Below are positions 53,397-61,737 of a stretch of 63,741 nucleotides of DNA, one piece after another. Position numbers and translations under genes: made by a program. This stretch comes from an uncultured Clostridia bacterium (GTDB lineage: Bacteria; Bacillota; Clostridia; Christensenellales; UBA1242), in NCBI GenBank assembly GCA_947366895.1, contig CANBBP010000006.1, forward strand, positions 1 to 63,741, written 5' to 3'. A model generated the notes under the pieces. The model did no database searches, was not told the DNA's origin, and was given only the letters and a program-made list of their open reading frames with translations. Each line of letters begins with the position of its first letter. Positions within the stretch are counted from its first letter, which is position 1.

Positions 53397-53960
53397 ATGA
53401 ATATCGGTTTCGGAATCACTGGGTCTTTTTGTACTCATGATAAAGCATTGGAAGTATTAAAGCAATTAGTTAGTAATGGTAATAATGTTATTCCTATTGT
53501 TACAGATATTGTATTTAATACTGATACTCGTTTTGGCAAGGCGAGGGAATTGATTAAAGAGTTGGAAATTTTAACGGGAAATGAAGTAGTAAATTCAATA
53601 GTTAAGGCAGAACCTTTAGGGCCTAAAAATTTAATAGATGTTTTAATTATTGCACCATGTACAAGTAATACAATGAGTAAACTTGCTAATGCTATTACAG
53701 ATAATGCAGTTACTATGACTGCAAAAGCAATAATGAGAAATAATAAACCGGTTATATTAGCAATAGCTACTAATGATGGCTTAGGCTTGAGTTTACCGAA
53801 TATTGCCACTCTTATAAATTCAAAGAATATTTACTTTGTGCCATTTAAACAAGATAATTTTGAAGTAAAACCAAAGTCTTTAATGGCTTTATGGGACTTA
53901 ACTGAACAAACAATGTTAGAAGCTTTGAAGGGAAATCAACTTCAACCTATTTTAAATTAA
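53397..53960 (+). CDS. dpaB: dipicolinate synthase subunit B
   Basis: A 187-residue flavoprotein-fold partner of DpaA (SpoVFB). Hallmarks: NIGFGITGSFCTHDKALEVLKQL at the start, IVKAEPLGPKNLIDVLIIAPCTSNTMSKLANAITDNAVTMTAKA in the centre (the PCT-NT-SKLA flavin-binding motif) and KPVILAIATNDGLGLSLPNI. Length is typical. AAGGA precedes the ATG. The 142-bp gap from dpaA is wider than in Bacillus, where the two overlap or nearly touch. A terminator follows. Confidence 0.95.
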   Translation: MNIGFGITGSFCTHDKALEVLKQLVSNGNNVIPIVTDIVFNTDTRFGKARELIKELEILTGNEVVNSIVKAEPLGPKNLIDVLIIAPCTSNTMSKLANAITDNAVTMTAKAIMRNNKPVILAIATNDGLGLSLPNIATLINSKNIYFVPFKQDNFEVKPKSLMALWDLTEQTMLEALKGNQLQPILN

Positions 53961-54002
53961 ATATTGTTTAAAGTAAAAGTTTAGTGAATTTAATATTAGT
54001 TA

Positions 54003-54037
54003 AAAAACCTAAACCTTATGGTTTAGGTTTTTTAAAA
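54003..54037 (+). terminator. terminator after dpaB
   Basis: AAAAACCTAAACC/GGTTTAGGTTTTT stem, four-base loop. Confidence 0.9.
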
Positions 54038-54052
54038 TAAAAATAATAAGAA

Positions 54053-54081
54053 TTGAAATATTATAGGTTTTATGCTATAAT
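54053..54081 (+). promoter_or_regulatory. promoter of the isomerase-like gene
   Basis: TTGAAA (54053-54058), 17-bp spacer, TATAAT (54076-54081), 29 bp before the ATG. Confidence 0.75.
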
Positions 54082-54110
54082 ATTAAAAATTATTATAAGT
54101 AGGTTTACAA

Positions 54111-54944
54111 ATGAGTATAGGAATTAATACAAATATTGAATATGGTTTAGATATGAAAGAACTTTACTCTACAATTAAAAAAGTAGGGTTTGAAAATATT
54201 ATGATAGCATTTAAAGATACTGAAATAGAAGAATCTATTTTAGAGGCTAAGAGATGTGGGTTTAATATTCCTTATGTGCATTTGTCCTGTAGGGAAGCAA
54301 ATGCATTTTGGGTAAATAGTCCAGTTAATGAAAAATATATAAAAAAATTAAAAAGCGAAATTGACTTATGCTGTAAATATAACATTGCTATTGCCATTAT
54401 TCACCCAGTTGCTGGCAATCCAAATACTAGAGCAGTAGGTGTAAATAAAAATGGATTAAATTCTATTTTAGAAATAGTTAATTATGCAAAATCGAAAAAT
54501 GTTAAACTAGCAATAGAAAATGTAGATTATGATAGTTTAAAGTACTTATATTATATTTTAGAAAATATACCAAAAGAAGATTTAGGCTATTGCTATGATG
54601 CAGGGCATAATTATTTATATTATCCTAAAATAGATATATTAAAAAAATATAGTAATAGAGTTATTGCAGTGCATTTGCATGATAATTATATGGATTATAA
54701 AAAATATGATGACTATACAAAAGATAGGCATTTATTACCTTTAGATGGAAAACTAAATTATGAATATATTAGTAAAAACATTGCTAGTTCAAGTTATGAT
54801 AACGTTATAATGCTTGAAGTTAATAAAAAATCTATGGGTAATCAAGAAAGATATAAAAACTTAACTTTAGAAGAATTCTTAATTGAAGCAAAGAATAGGG
54901 CTGATATTATAGAAAAAATGATAAATAAAAATAGAAAATCTTAA
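54111..54944 (+). CDS. sugar phosphate isomerase/epimerase-like TIM barrel
   Basis: A 277-residue member of the AP endonuclease family 2/xylose isomerase-like TIM barrel. Metal-binding positions are visible: IPYVHLSC near 60, AIAIIHPVAGN near 98, LAIENVDYDS near 143, GYCYDAGHNYLYY near 166, VIAVHLHDNY near 190 and IMLEVNK near 240. Soluble; the substrate is unknown. The stop codon sits in the loop of its own terminator, a compact arrangement. Confidence 0.88.
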   Translation: MSIGINTNIEYGLDMKELYSTIKKVGFENIMIAFKDTEIEESILEAKRCGFNIPYVHLSCREANAFWVNSPVNEKYIKKLKSEIDLCCKYNIAIAIIHPVAGNPNTRAVGVNKNGLNSILEIVNYAKSKNVKLAIENVDYDSLKYLYYILENIPKEDLGYCYDAGHNYLYYPKIDILKKYSNRVIAVHLHDNYMDYKKYDDYTKDRHLLPLDGKLNYEYISKNIASSSYDNVIMLEVNKKSMGNQERYKNLTLEEFLIEAKNRADIIEKMINKNRKS

Positions 54945-54962
54945 AAAAGATTTTCTATTTTT
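54929..54962. terminator. terminator overlapping the isomerase-like gene end
   Basis: AATAGAAAATCTT/AAGATTTTCTATT hairpin and T-run; the gene's TAA lies at its loop. It also serves the convergent zeta gene. Confidence 0.85.
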
Positions 54963-54982
54963 TGTTATATATTAGGTAACTA

Positions 54983-55930
54983 TTATTGTTCTAGTAGTGT
55001 TTCCCCAGTTAAAACTGCATTAAGACCTACCAAATTTTTAAGTTCTAAAACCTGTTGATTAATAGTTGGATTTAAATAAGGACTTGCTTCAACTTCTTCT
55101 ATTCTTTCAGGATATCCTTCTAAAAAGGAAACTCTATCTTCTTCTCTTGTTGTAACTACAGCATCCTTTGCATTCATGAATCCAAAAGAGTCATCTTGAG
55201 TAGAAACCTCTGGGTGAGTTGCAATATTATAAACATCAAAAGGTCTATCTTCATTTACTTTTGCGTAAACAAGTTGTGGAGTGTCAGGGGTTTCGCCTCT
55301 TTTAAAAACTTCAAAAACATCATATCTTTTATTTTCTTCAATATATCCAAGAGTATCTGGCATACCTTTATAAGTTATATCATGATCTGAAGTAGTTACG
55401 TTTCTGCAATATCCCTTATATTCTAATTGTCCTAAACATCTTTCAATCATAGAAAGTCTACTTTCAAAATTATTAACCGCCAAACCTCTAACAACAATTG
55501 AATAACCTTGATCTCTAAGCATTACAATGCCTTCATCTGCAATACGAGTATTTTTTAGTGTTTGGTGGAAAATTAAATTGTAACCTTGTTGAGCAAATTT
55601 ATTAAATAACGAACTAGTTAATCCATTAGTTAGTTGATTTGTAATAGCAATGTATTCATCTGGGAAGTCAACTGAGATTTGTTGTTCGTTTGGATAGAAG
55701 TGCCTTAATGTGTCATCTTCCAATATTATCACATTATCATCAGGAAACATTTTGCTAGAATATGCCATAAGTCCACTTTTACCAGCACCTGTTTGACCTC
55801 CAACAATAACACATATTGGATTTTTAACTGGTTTCTTATCTATTGTTAAAATACCTTCTGCAATTTTACCAATTTTTGCTTTTTCTTCTTCAGAAATACT
55901 ATGCATTCTTAAAATTTCTTCACTATTCAT
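54983..55930 (-). CDS. zeta/PezT-type toxin (UDP-GlcNAc kinase family)
   Basis: A 315-residue zeta-toxin-like kinase. Walker A is GGQTGAGKS at residues 44-52, the substrate/catalytic segment ILEDDTLRHFYPN near 72-84 matches the D-x-x-R-x-x-x-P pattern of zeta toxins, and FHQTLKNTRIADEGIVMLRDQGY follows. Such toxins phosphorylate UDP-N-acetylglucosamine and stop wall synthesis. The last ~90 residues exceed the core domain. It overlaps the small upstream gene by 8 nt, the usual antitoxin-toxin coupling. Confidence 0.8.
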   Translation of the reverse strand: MNSEEILRMHSISEEEKAKIGKIAEGILTIDKKPVKNPICVIVGGQTGAGKSGLMAYSSKMFPDDNVIILEDDTLRHFYPNEQQISVDFPDEYIAITNQLTNGLTSSLFNKFAQQGYNLIFHQTLKNTRIADEGIVMLRDQGYSIVVRGLAVNNFESRLSMIERCLGQLEYKGYCRNVTTSDHDITYKGMPDTLGYIEENKRYDVFEVFKRGETPDTPQLVYAKVNEDRPFDVYNIATHPEVSTQDDSFGFMNAKDAVVTTREEDRVSFLEGYPERIEEVEASPYLNPTINQQVLELKNLVGLNAVLTGETLLEQ

Positions 55931-56135
55931 GATCGCGTTCCTCTCTTGCTTTAGAAATTTTTAATACATGGTTAATTGCTGTCATATTGCATTTATCAAC
56001 TTCTTCTTTTAACTTAACAAGTTTAACTAGTTCTTCATCTTTTAGTGTTAAATTAAGAGAGGTAACTGCATTACCAACTTCGCAGGCTATGATTTCTTTT
56101 GCAATTTCAAGTTTTGCATTGCTATTCATAATCAT
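55923..56135 (-). CDS. probable antitoxin partner of the zeta-type toxin
   Basis: A 70-residue helical protein encoded directly upstream of, and overlapping, the zeta gene. I do not recognise its family: it lacks the helix-turn-helix of PezA and does not clearly match epsilon. Zeta toxins are blocked by a small helical protein covering the ATP site, which this could do. GGAGG lies nine bases before the ATG. The assignment rests on size, position and overlap. Confidence 0.6.
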   Translation of the reverse strand: MIMNSNAKLEIAKEIIACEVGNAVTSLNLTLKDEELVKLVKLKEEVDKCNMTAINHVLKISKAREERDHE

Positions 56136-56414
56136 AAGTTGAATCCTCCAAATTCTATAAATATTAAAAAAAAGGGAAACAAAACCTGTTTACAAGTTTT
56201 ATTTCCACATTATTTTTAAGGTTTTAATAGTTTTAATTTTCATAACACTTATATTATATTCTATTTTTGTAGTATTGTCAATTTAAAATATTTTAAAAGG
56301 CAAGTTATAAATATTTTTAGTGAATTTTGTAAATAATTAAGTTTATTTTATTTATAAATGATTTTTTTAATTTTTGAATAAATATAAAAAATAAATTTTT
56401 AATTAAAGATTTTA

Positions 56415-58832
56415 TTATTTTTCTTCTACTATAAACCCATCAACAGTTACATTAGTTTCGCCATCAAGATATTCAATTTCTTGTGCAGAGGTAACTGCTT
56501 TAACATCATCTTCAACTTCATTAAAGAAGGCTTTATTTTTGGTTGTAATAATAACTTTTTTGAGTTTTGTTTTAAGTGAAAGTTTATTTTCAGTTTTATA
56601 TCCTCTTATTTGAGAAACGATGTCGCAAACTTCTTCACCTTTCTTTATAAGTTCTTTATCAATTTCACTTGGTAGATCGGTTAGTTGCATATTATGAATA
56701 GAAGAAGATTTTTCTACTGATTTAAATGTATTTTGGTATATTTCTTCAGTTATATGAGGAAGATAAATACCAAACATCTTTAACATTTCTAATAGAGTAT
56801 AGTAACAGGCATATTGTGCACTTTCTTTTGCATCCTCTCCATAAATATCAGGATTATATAATCTTACTTTAACAAGTTCAATATAATTATCGCAGAAGTT
56901 CCAAAAGAACGATTCAAGTTCATTCATTGCAAGACCTACTTCATATTTATCAAAATAGTCTATAAATTTTTTCTGCATTTCTCGGCCTTTACTTAAAATC
57001 CATTTATCCATAGGTTTTAATTTAGTGTCTTTTTTAGGTTGGTAATTTTCTAAGAATAACCAAACAAATTTGCTGGCATTAAATAGTTTATTTGTTAATC
57101 TGCTACCAATTTTAAATTTTTCTTCATTGAAGATAATATCTCTACCCAAAGAGCCTGTTGCTGTCCAGTATCTTACTACATCAGCTGAATATGTATTTAT
57201 TAAATCTAGTGGATCATTTTTAGCATTGGATTTACTTTTAGAAATTTTTTGACCCTGGCTTGCCATAATAAATCCACTAATCATAACTTCTTTCCATGGT
57301 AAAATATTTGAATGATAGAAAGATTTTACTATAGTATAAAAATCCCATGTTCTAATTATATCGTGAGCATTTGGTCTTAATGTCATAGGCATAAGTTTTT
57401 TATAGAACTCATTATCTATATTCCATTTTGAGTTTATTTGTGGAGTGATGCTACTGGTAGCCCATGTATCCATAATATCACTTTCAGGAATAAATTCATT
57501 ATGTCCACATTTTGAACAATTATGTTTTGGCATTGAGGTTAGAGGATTAACTGGTAAATCTTTTTCATCTGCAACAATTATTTCTCCACAGTGTTTGCAA
57601 TACCAAACAGGGAAGGGCACTCCAAAATATTTTTGGCGAGAAATACACCAATCCATCATTAAGTTTTCTACCCAATCCATATATCGAGATTTCATAAAAT
57701 TAGGGTGCCAAATTAATTCATTGCCTTTTTTAATCCATTCTTGTTTGTTTTCAAGAGTTTTTATAAACCATTGTTTTTTAAGTTTTATTTCCATTTCAGT
57801 TCCACACCTTTCATGTACAGAAACTTGATGTGTAATTGGAACTTGTTTTATAAGTAAATCATTCTCTTTTAAATCTTCAATAATTTGAGTACGAGCTTCA
57901 CGAGTTTTTAAACCTTTATATTTTCCAGCAATATCAGTCATTCTTCCAGTGTCATCTATAGCAACTTTAAGTTCTAGTTTATATTTTTTAAACCATTGAG
58001 TATCTGTTTGGTCACCAAAGGTACAGCACATAACAACACCAGTACCTTTATCAAGTTCAACCTTGTCATCACTAAGTACAGGAACGTAAAAGTTATAAAG
58101 TGGTACTTTAACTTTTTTACCTAAAAGATTTATGTGCTTTTCATCTTTAGGATTTATAAATATACAATCGCAAGCACAAAGTAGTTCAGGTCTAGTGGTT
58201 GCTATTTCAACATAGTCATTGCTATCTTCTATAAAAAATTTAAGATAATTAAAAGTACTTTCTTTTTCTTCACTTTCAAGTTCACTTTGAGCAATAGCAG
58301 TGGAACATTTTGTACACCATAGTGCAGGGGCTTCGGCATAATATACTTTGCCTTTTTTATATAAATCTAGAAATGATTCTTGGCTTGCTTTTTGGCTATC
58401 GCTACTTACTGTATGATATGATAAATTCCAGTCAGCACTATTACCCATAGAAATAAATAAATCTTTAAAGCCTTTTTCATATTTTTCGACGGTTTCCATA
58501 CACATTTTTGTAAATTCTTCTCTTGAAACAGTATAAGCTTTTAATCCTTTTTCTTTTTCTACAAGTAGTTCTGTTGGTAAACCATTATCATCAAAACCGA
58601 AGGGATAAAATACATTATAACCTGTCATTCTTTTAAATCTTGCAATAAATTCTGCTTGACTATAACTAAATATGTGTCCTATGTGTATTTTACCATTAAC
58701 AGTAGGAGGAGGAGTATCTATTGAGTAAATAGGTTTTTTACTGTCTTTATCAAAATTATAAGTTCCATTTTCTTGCCAAAAATCTTGCCATTTTTTTTCA
58801 CATGTTTTGTAATCGTATTTTTTTTCTAACAT
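56415..58832 (-). CDS. valS: valyl-tRNA synthetase, archaeal/eukaryal type
   Basis: An 805-residue class I synthetase that charges tRNA-Val. The start is DTPPPTVNGKIHIGHIFSYSQ with HIGH at 50-53, then YNVFYPFGFDDNGLPTE. The DDNGLPTE block is the archaeal/eukaryal form (ordinary bacterial ValRS has a DHAGIATQ-type block). The editing domain has ATTRPELLCACD, the second signature is GQKISKSKSN near 545, and two Cys pairs (CTKC, CKHC with CSKC) suggest zinc. It lacks the C-terminal coiled coil of bacterial ValRS. It follows rsmD by 44 bp, so no T-box leader is present. Other bacteria with this form (for example Rickettsiales) are thought to have acquired it by transfer. Confidence 0.92.
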   Translation of the reverse strand: MLEKKYDYKTCEKKWQDFWQENGTYNFDKDSKKPIYSIDTPPPTVNGKIHIGHIFSYSQAEFIARFKRMTGYNVFYPFGFDDNGLPTELLVEKEKGLKAYTVSREEFTKMCMETVEKYEKGFKDLFISMGNSADWNLSYHTVSSDSQKASQESFLDLYKKGKVYYAEAPALWCTKCSTAIAQSELESEEKESTFNYLKFFIEDSNDYVEIATTRPELLCACDCIFINPKDEKHINLLGKKVKVPLYNFYVPVLSDDKVELDKGTGVVMCCTFGDQTDTQWFKKYKLELKVAIDDTGRMTDIAGKYKGLKTREARTQIIEDLKENDLLIKQVPITHQVSVHERCGTEMEIKLKKQWFIKTLENKQEWIKKGNELIWHPNFMKSRYMDWVENLMMDWCISRQKYFGVPFPVWYCKHCGEIIVADEKDLPVNPLTSMPKHNCSKCGHNEFIPESDIMDTWATSSITPQINSKWNIDNEFYKKLMPMTLRPNAHDIIRTWDFYTIVKSFYHSNILPWKEVMISGFIMASQGQKISKSKSNAKNDPLDLINTYSADVVRYWTATGSLGRDIIFNEEKFKIGSRLTNKLFNASKFVWLFLENYQPKKDTKLKPMDKWILSKGREMQKKFIDYFDKYEVGLAMNELESFFWNFCDNYIELVKVRLYNPDIYGEDAKESAQYACYYTLLEMLKMFGIYLPHITEEIYQNTFKSVEKSSSIHNMQLTDLPSEIDKELIKKGEEVCDIVSQIRGYKTENKLSLKTKLKKVIITTKNKAFFNEVEDDVKAVTSAQEIEYLDGETNVTVDGFIVEEK

Positions 58833-58876
58833 AATATATATTTTCCTTTTAAAAGAAATTAATTTTTTTAAATTTT

Positions 58877-59416
58877 TTAGTAACTTAGTATGTCTATTTG
58901 AATTTTTCCATAAATACGGGAATCTTTAATTTTAGATTTAAATTTTATACTTTCCGTTTCTGTAGGATGCTCCCACACTACAATACCATTATTAGAGAGT
59001 AAATCAAATTTAAAAATTTTTTGTAAAGCTACTTCAGCCAAATTTGTATCATATGGAGGGTCTAAGAAAATAATATCAAATTGTTTTTTTTCGGTAAAAA
59101 ACTTTTTTATACCTTCATAAAAATCACAACATAAAACATGTGCGTTTTCTATTTTTAATTTATTTATAATCTTATTTAATGCAACTATGTTTTGTTTATT
59201 GTTATCAACAAAATACGTTTCTTTTGCATTTCTGCTTATGCATTCCAATCCTAAAGCACCACTTCCACTAAATAAGTCAAGACAAATAGCATCTTGAACC
59301 TTAAATTGAATAATATTAAAAATATTTTCTTTTATTCTATCTAAAGTTGGTTTTACAATTTCTTCTTTTGGTGAGGGAATAATTGTTCCCCTATATTTAC
59401 CTGATATAATTCTCAT
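58877..59416 (-). CDS. rsmD: 16S rRNA (guanine(966)-N(2))-methyltransferase
   Basis: A 179-residue Rossmann methyltransferase. Family marks: MRIISGKYRG at the start, PTLDRIKENIFNII, LDLFSGSGALGLECISR (S-adenosylmethionine loop) and FLDPPYD (the NPPY-like catalytic motif). It methylates G966 of 16S rRNA in the small subunit. It lies upstream of valS on the same strand, and the two are likely co-transcribed. In many Bacillota coaD follows rsmD; here valS does. Confidence 0.95.
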   Translation of the reverse strand: MRIISGKYRGTIIPSPKEEIVKPTLDRIKENIFNIIQFKVQDAICLDLFSGSGALGLECISRNAKETYFVDNNKQNIVALNKIINKLKIENAHVLCCDFYEGIKKFFTEKKQFDIIFLDPPYDTNLAEVALQKIFKFDLLSNNGIVVWEHPTETESIKFKSKIKDSRIYGKIQIDILSY

Positions 59417-59497
59417 ACAAATATAATAAAATAAATTTGTTAATAAGTAAATAAAAACTTTTATATTTACTTACTAAAATTAAATGTTTAAATTTTC

Positions 59498-59723
59498 TTA
59501 TAAAAAAAGGTTACTATCTAAAAACTCACTAACAGTCATATCAAAACCACTTGCAATTAATATGACAGTTGATAATAAATTATCTTTTACTGTTTCATGA
59601 ATAATGTTTTTAAGAGTAGAGTGAGTAATTCCACTATTCATAGCAAGACGATATCTTGTTATATTTTTTTCTTTTAATAATTCCTTAATTCTAAGGGCTA
59701 GAGCAATGATTTATGTTATTCAT
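59498..59723 (-). pseudogene. frameshifted XRE regulator gene
   Basis: Minus-strand frame reads ALALRIKELLKEKNITRYRLAM, then NSGITHSTLKNIIHET and VSEFLDSNLFL to TAA (59498-59500): a clear XRE helix-turn-helix. Its only good start, ATG at 59723 (MNNIN), is in another frame; two bases appear to be missing near 59707. So the protein is not made as written, unless a non-standard start is used. Confidence 0.7.
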
Positions 59724-59750
59724 AGTTTTCTTATTTCTATAGTTATTTAC

Positions 59751-59815
59751 AACCATATTTTAAGATAAACAAAATTATAAATATGGTTACATGCAGCCAT
59801 ATAACGTGTTATAAT
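59751..59815 (+). promoter_or_regulatory. divergent operator/promoter region
   Basis: TTACAT (59787-59792), 17-bp spacer and TATAAT (59810-59815) drive the + gene. A perfect 10-bp inverted repeat AACCATATTT/AAATATGGTT (59751-59760, 59779-59788) and a further AGCCATAT overlap it. They may be sites for the XRE protein whose gene is now broken. Confidence 0.6.
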
Positions 59816-59848
59816 CCTTCTAAAGGAAGGTTTTAAATATGGAAACAA

Positions 59849-60478
59849 ATGAAAAAAATTTTTGATATAGAAAGTCACTTTAAAAAATTGAATAATGAGG
59901 AAAAGGATACACTATTAAAAGTATTTAATGATAAAAATAAATTAAGTATAACAAGTTGTATAGTTTTAATGTTTATTACATTAATTATTTCTTTTTTAAT
60001 ATTATTAATTGGTAAAGGTGATATAACAAGCATTATTATAGTAGTAGTTTTTTTTCTTATTTTTTGGATAGTAAAAATAATATATTTAGTAAAGAATTTA
60101 AAAAAAATGAAACTAAATAATGATGAAAAAATAAAACTTAGAATTAAGGAAAAGGAAGATGAAAGGTTAAGAAAGGAAGAAGAAAAAAAGAGAGAAATAG
60201 AAAGTTTAAAAAGGAATGGTTTATATGCACCTGACATTAAACGAGTTAAACTAATTGATTCTTTTACCCAATATAGTGACAAGTTACATGCAGTATTAAA
60301 TTTTCAGGAAATTATTCAAACTAGATATTATAAATTTAAAGTAGAATATTTTGATGGATCATCAAAAATTTTCACGGTAAAAGAGGATTCTAAAGAGTAC
60401 GATATTTTTATTTCTTTTATTGATAATGATAGTCAACAAAACAATATGGTAGTAATTGATAATGTAGCGGAAATATAA
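59849..60478 (+). CDS. two-TM membrane protein that has lost its SHOCT tail
   Basis: A 209-residue protein: a cytosolic first 30 residues, two membrane helices (about 33-55 and 60-80), a highly charged coiled coil (about 85-125) and a beta-rich segment (130-205, HAVLNFQEIIQTRYYKFKVEY). The frame ends in TAA just where a SHOCT motif should begin; the SHOCT codons follow in another frame. GGAAA precedes the ATG. Function unknown; SHOCT proteins are often membrane-bound and probably oligomerise. Confidence 0.6.
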   Translation: MKKIFDIESHFKKLNNEEKDTLLKVFNDKNKLSITSCIVLMFITLIISFLILLIGKGDITSIIIVVVFFLIFWIVKIIYLVKNLKKMKLNNDEKIKLRIKEKEDERLRKEEEKKREIESLKRNGLYAPDIKRVKLIDSFTQYSDKLHAVLNFQEIIQTRYYKFKVEYFDGSSKIFTVKEDSKEYDIFISFIDNDSQQNNMVVIDNVAEI

Positions 60479-60545
60479 AAATTTATTGGATGAAGGTATA
60501 ATAACTCAAGAGGAATTTGAAAAGAAAAAAAAGGAACTTCTATAA
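60477..60545 (+). pseudogene. out-of-frame SHOCT motif of the preceding gene
   Basis: The +1 frame overlapping the TAA reads KNLLDEGIITQEEFEKKKK and ends LL-stop at 60543-60545, an excellent SHOCT motif. One extra T in GAAATATAAAAA breaks the frame. Confidence 0.75.
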
Positions 60546-60604
60546 ATTAATTAATTTATTATATAATATTAAAGTTTAACAAATGTAAATTCTATTTAGA
60601 TTAT

Positions 60605-60650
60605 AATAAAAAATAAAACTAGTAATTTATGCTAGTTTTATTTTTTTTAA
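60605..60650 (+). terminator. terminator after the SHOCT-type gene
   Basis: AATAAAACTAG/CTAGTTTTATT stem with an eight-base loop and T-run. Confidence 0.8.
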
Positions 60651-60716
60651 AGAAGATACTTTTTAGTTATTAAATTATATTTATAAAAGTAATTAATAGA
60701 AATGAAAAACAATTAA

Positions 60717-61148
60717 CTATAACGAACTTTTATAACTTATTAAAATATGACATATTGCAAAAAGTATACTAAAAATGATAAGTGGGAAATTCGCTAAAAC
60801 TATGCCACTATATAGGAAAATACAGGAAGGAATAATTGATAAAGATAATGCTTTTAATTTATTATATTTGTTCCAACAAATAATCCAAAATAATAAATAG
60901 GCTATACATAAAATAAAATTAATTGACAAATAAAATATTAAACCATGGTTAAACCAAAAATTATAATACAAATATGGAATGTTAAATACCATAAAGATAA
61001 AACAACCATATCTACCTATTTGTTCTAATGTTTCTATAATTTTATTTTGATATTTGTTTTCTTTACTTTTATTTTTTATAGCATAAATTATATTTGGCAA
61101 CATAATAATTGTCATAAATAAAAGACCATAATAATTAAACCAACTCAT
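60717..61148 (-). CDS. four/five-TM hypothetical membrane protein
   Basis: A 143-residue very hydrophobic protein with an N-terminal NYYGLLFMTIIMLPNIIYAIKNK and further segments at about 48-65, 70-90, 95-115 and 118-138. I know of similar short membrane proteins in gut Bacillota but no function. It is a single gene between two terminators. A start at 61148 gives the full first helix. Confidence 0.6.
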   Translation of the reverse strand: MSWFNYYGLLFMTIIMLPNIIYAIKNKSKENKYQNKIIETLEQIGRYGCFIFMVFNIPYLYYNFWFNHGLIFYLSINFILCIAYLLFWIICWNKYNKLKALSLSIIPSCIFLYSGIVLANFPLIIFSILFAICHILISYKSSL

Positions 61149-61450
61149 GAAATAATTTTATAATATAAAAAAGTTTTTTTCAAGTGTATAGAAATAGATA
61201 AAATTGTTTTGAAAAAATATTATTAATTATAGGATTTTTGGCGTTTAAAAAAATGGATTTTTTGTTTATATAATATAGTTTAAGAGAAACTAACTATTCT
61301 TAAAATATAAACTTTACTTTTACCGTTAAATTAATATTACTATTCATAATAAAATATTTTTTTTATTAGAAAGCATTCAACTTTTTGTAAAGTTATTATA
61401 TTAAAGCATGCAATAATTTTATATAAATAATGTAATATAAAGTATTCCAT
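61149..61450. other. AT-rich intergenic region, nothing recognised
   Basis: No frame, RNA or repeat that I can support in these 300 bases. Confidence 0.4.
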
Positions 61451-61482
61451 AAAAAAATTGATAAGAAACTTCTTATCAATCA
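61451..61482 (-). terminator. terminator after tRNA-Lys
   Basis: ATTGATAAGAA/TTCTTATCAAT stem with T7 on the minus strand. Confidence 0.85.
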
Positions 61483-61487
61483 TATTT

Positions 61488-61563
61488 TGGTGGGTCATCG
61501 GGGGCTCGAACCCCGGACACCCTGATTAAGAGTCAGGTGCTCTACCAACTGAGCTAATGGCCC
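61488..61563 (-). tRNA. tRNA-Lys(CTT)
   Basis: Minus-strand cloverleaf: anticodon stem CCTGA/TCAGG around loop CTCTTAA (anticodon CTT), D arm GCTC...GAGC, T arm CGGGG-TTCGAGC-CCCCG, discriminator A and encoded CCA (61488-61490). The acceptor stem GGGCCAT/ATGACCC has an unpaired C4-A69. Confidence 0.93.
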
Positions 61564-61587
61564 ATATCAAAATTATTTTACTTGACA

Positions 61588-61616
61588 AGTTTAATATTTT
61601 TTTAACGAAATGTCAA
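61588..61616 (-). promoter_or_regulatory. promoter of tRNA-Lys
   Basis: Minus-strand TTGACA (61616-61611), 17-bp spacer and TAAACT (61593-61588). Confidence 0.65.
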
Positions 61617-61737
61617 CATTTTATTTAAGATAGATGTTAGAATTTTGTTTAGTATATAATTACAAATTAAAATTTTTCTATTTTAATTTTACTTTTAAAA
61701 TTATAGTTATATAATATAAATTATTAGGGATTAAAAT

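Noticed and set aside
53435..53809. 124-codon minus-strand frame inside dpaB
   Set aside because: Antisense shadow of the well-supported dpaB gene.
59875..60282. 135-codon minus-strand frame
   Set aside because: Shadow of the membrane protein gene on the + strand; Ser/Phe-rich as expected for such a shadow.
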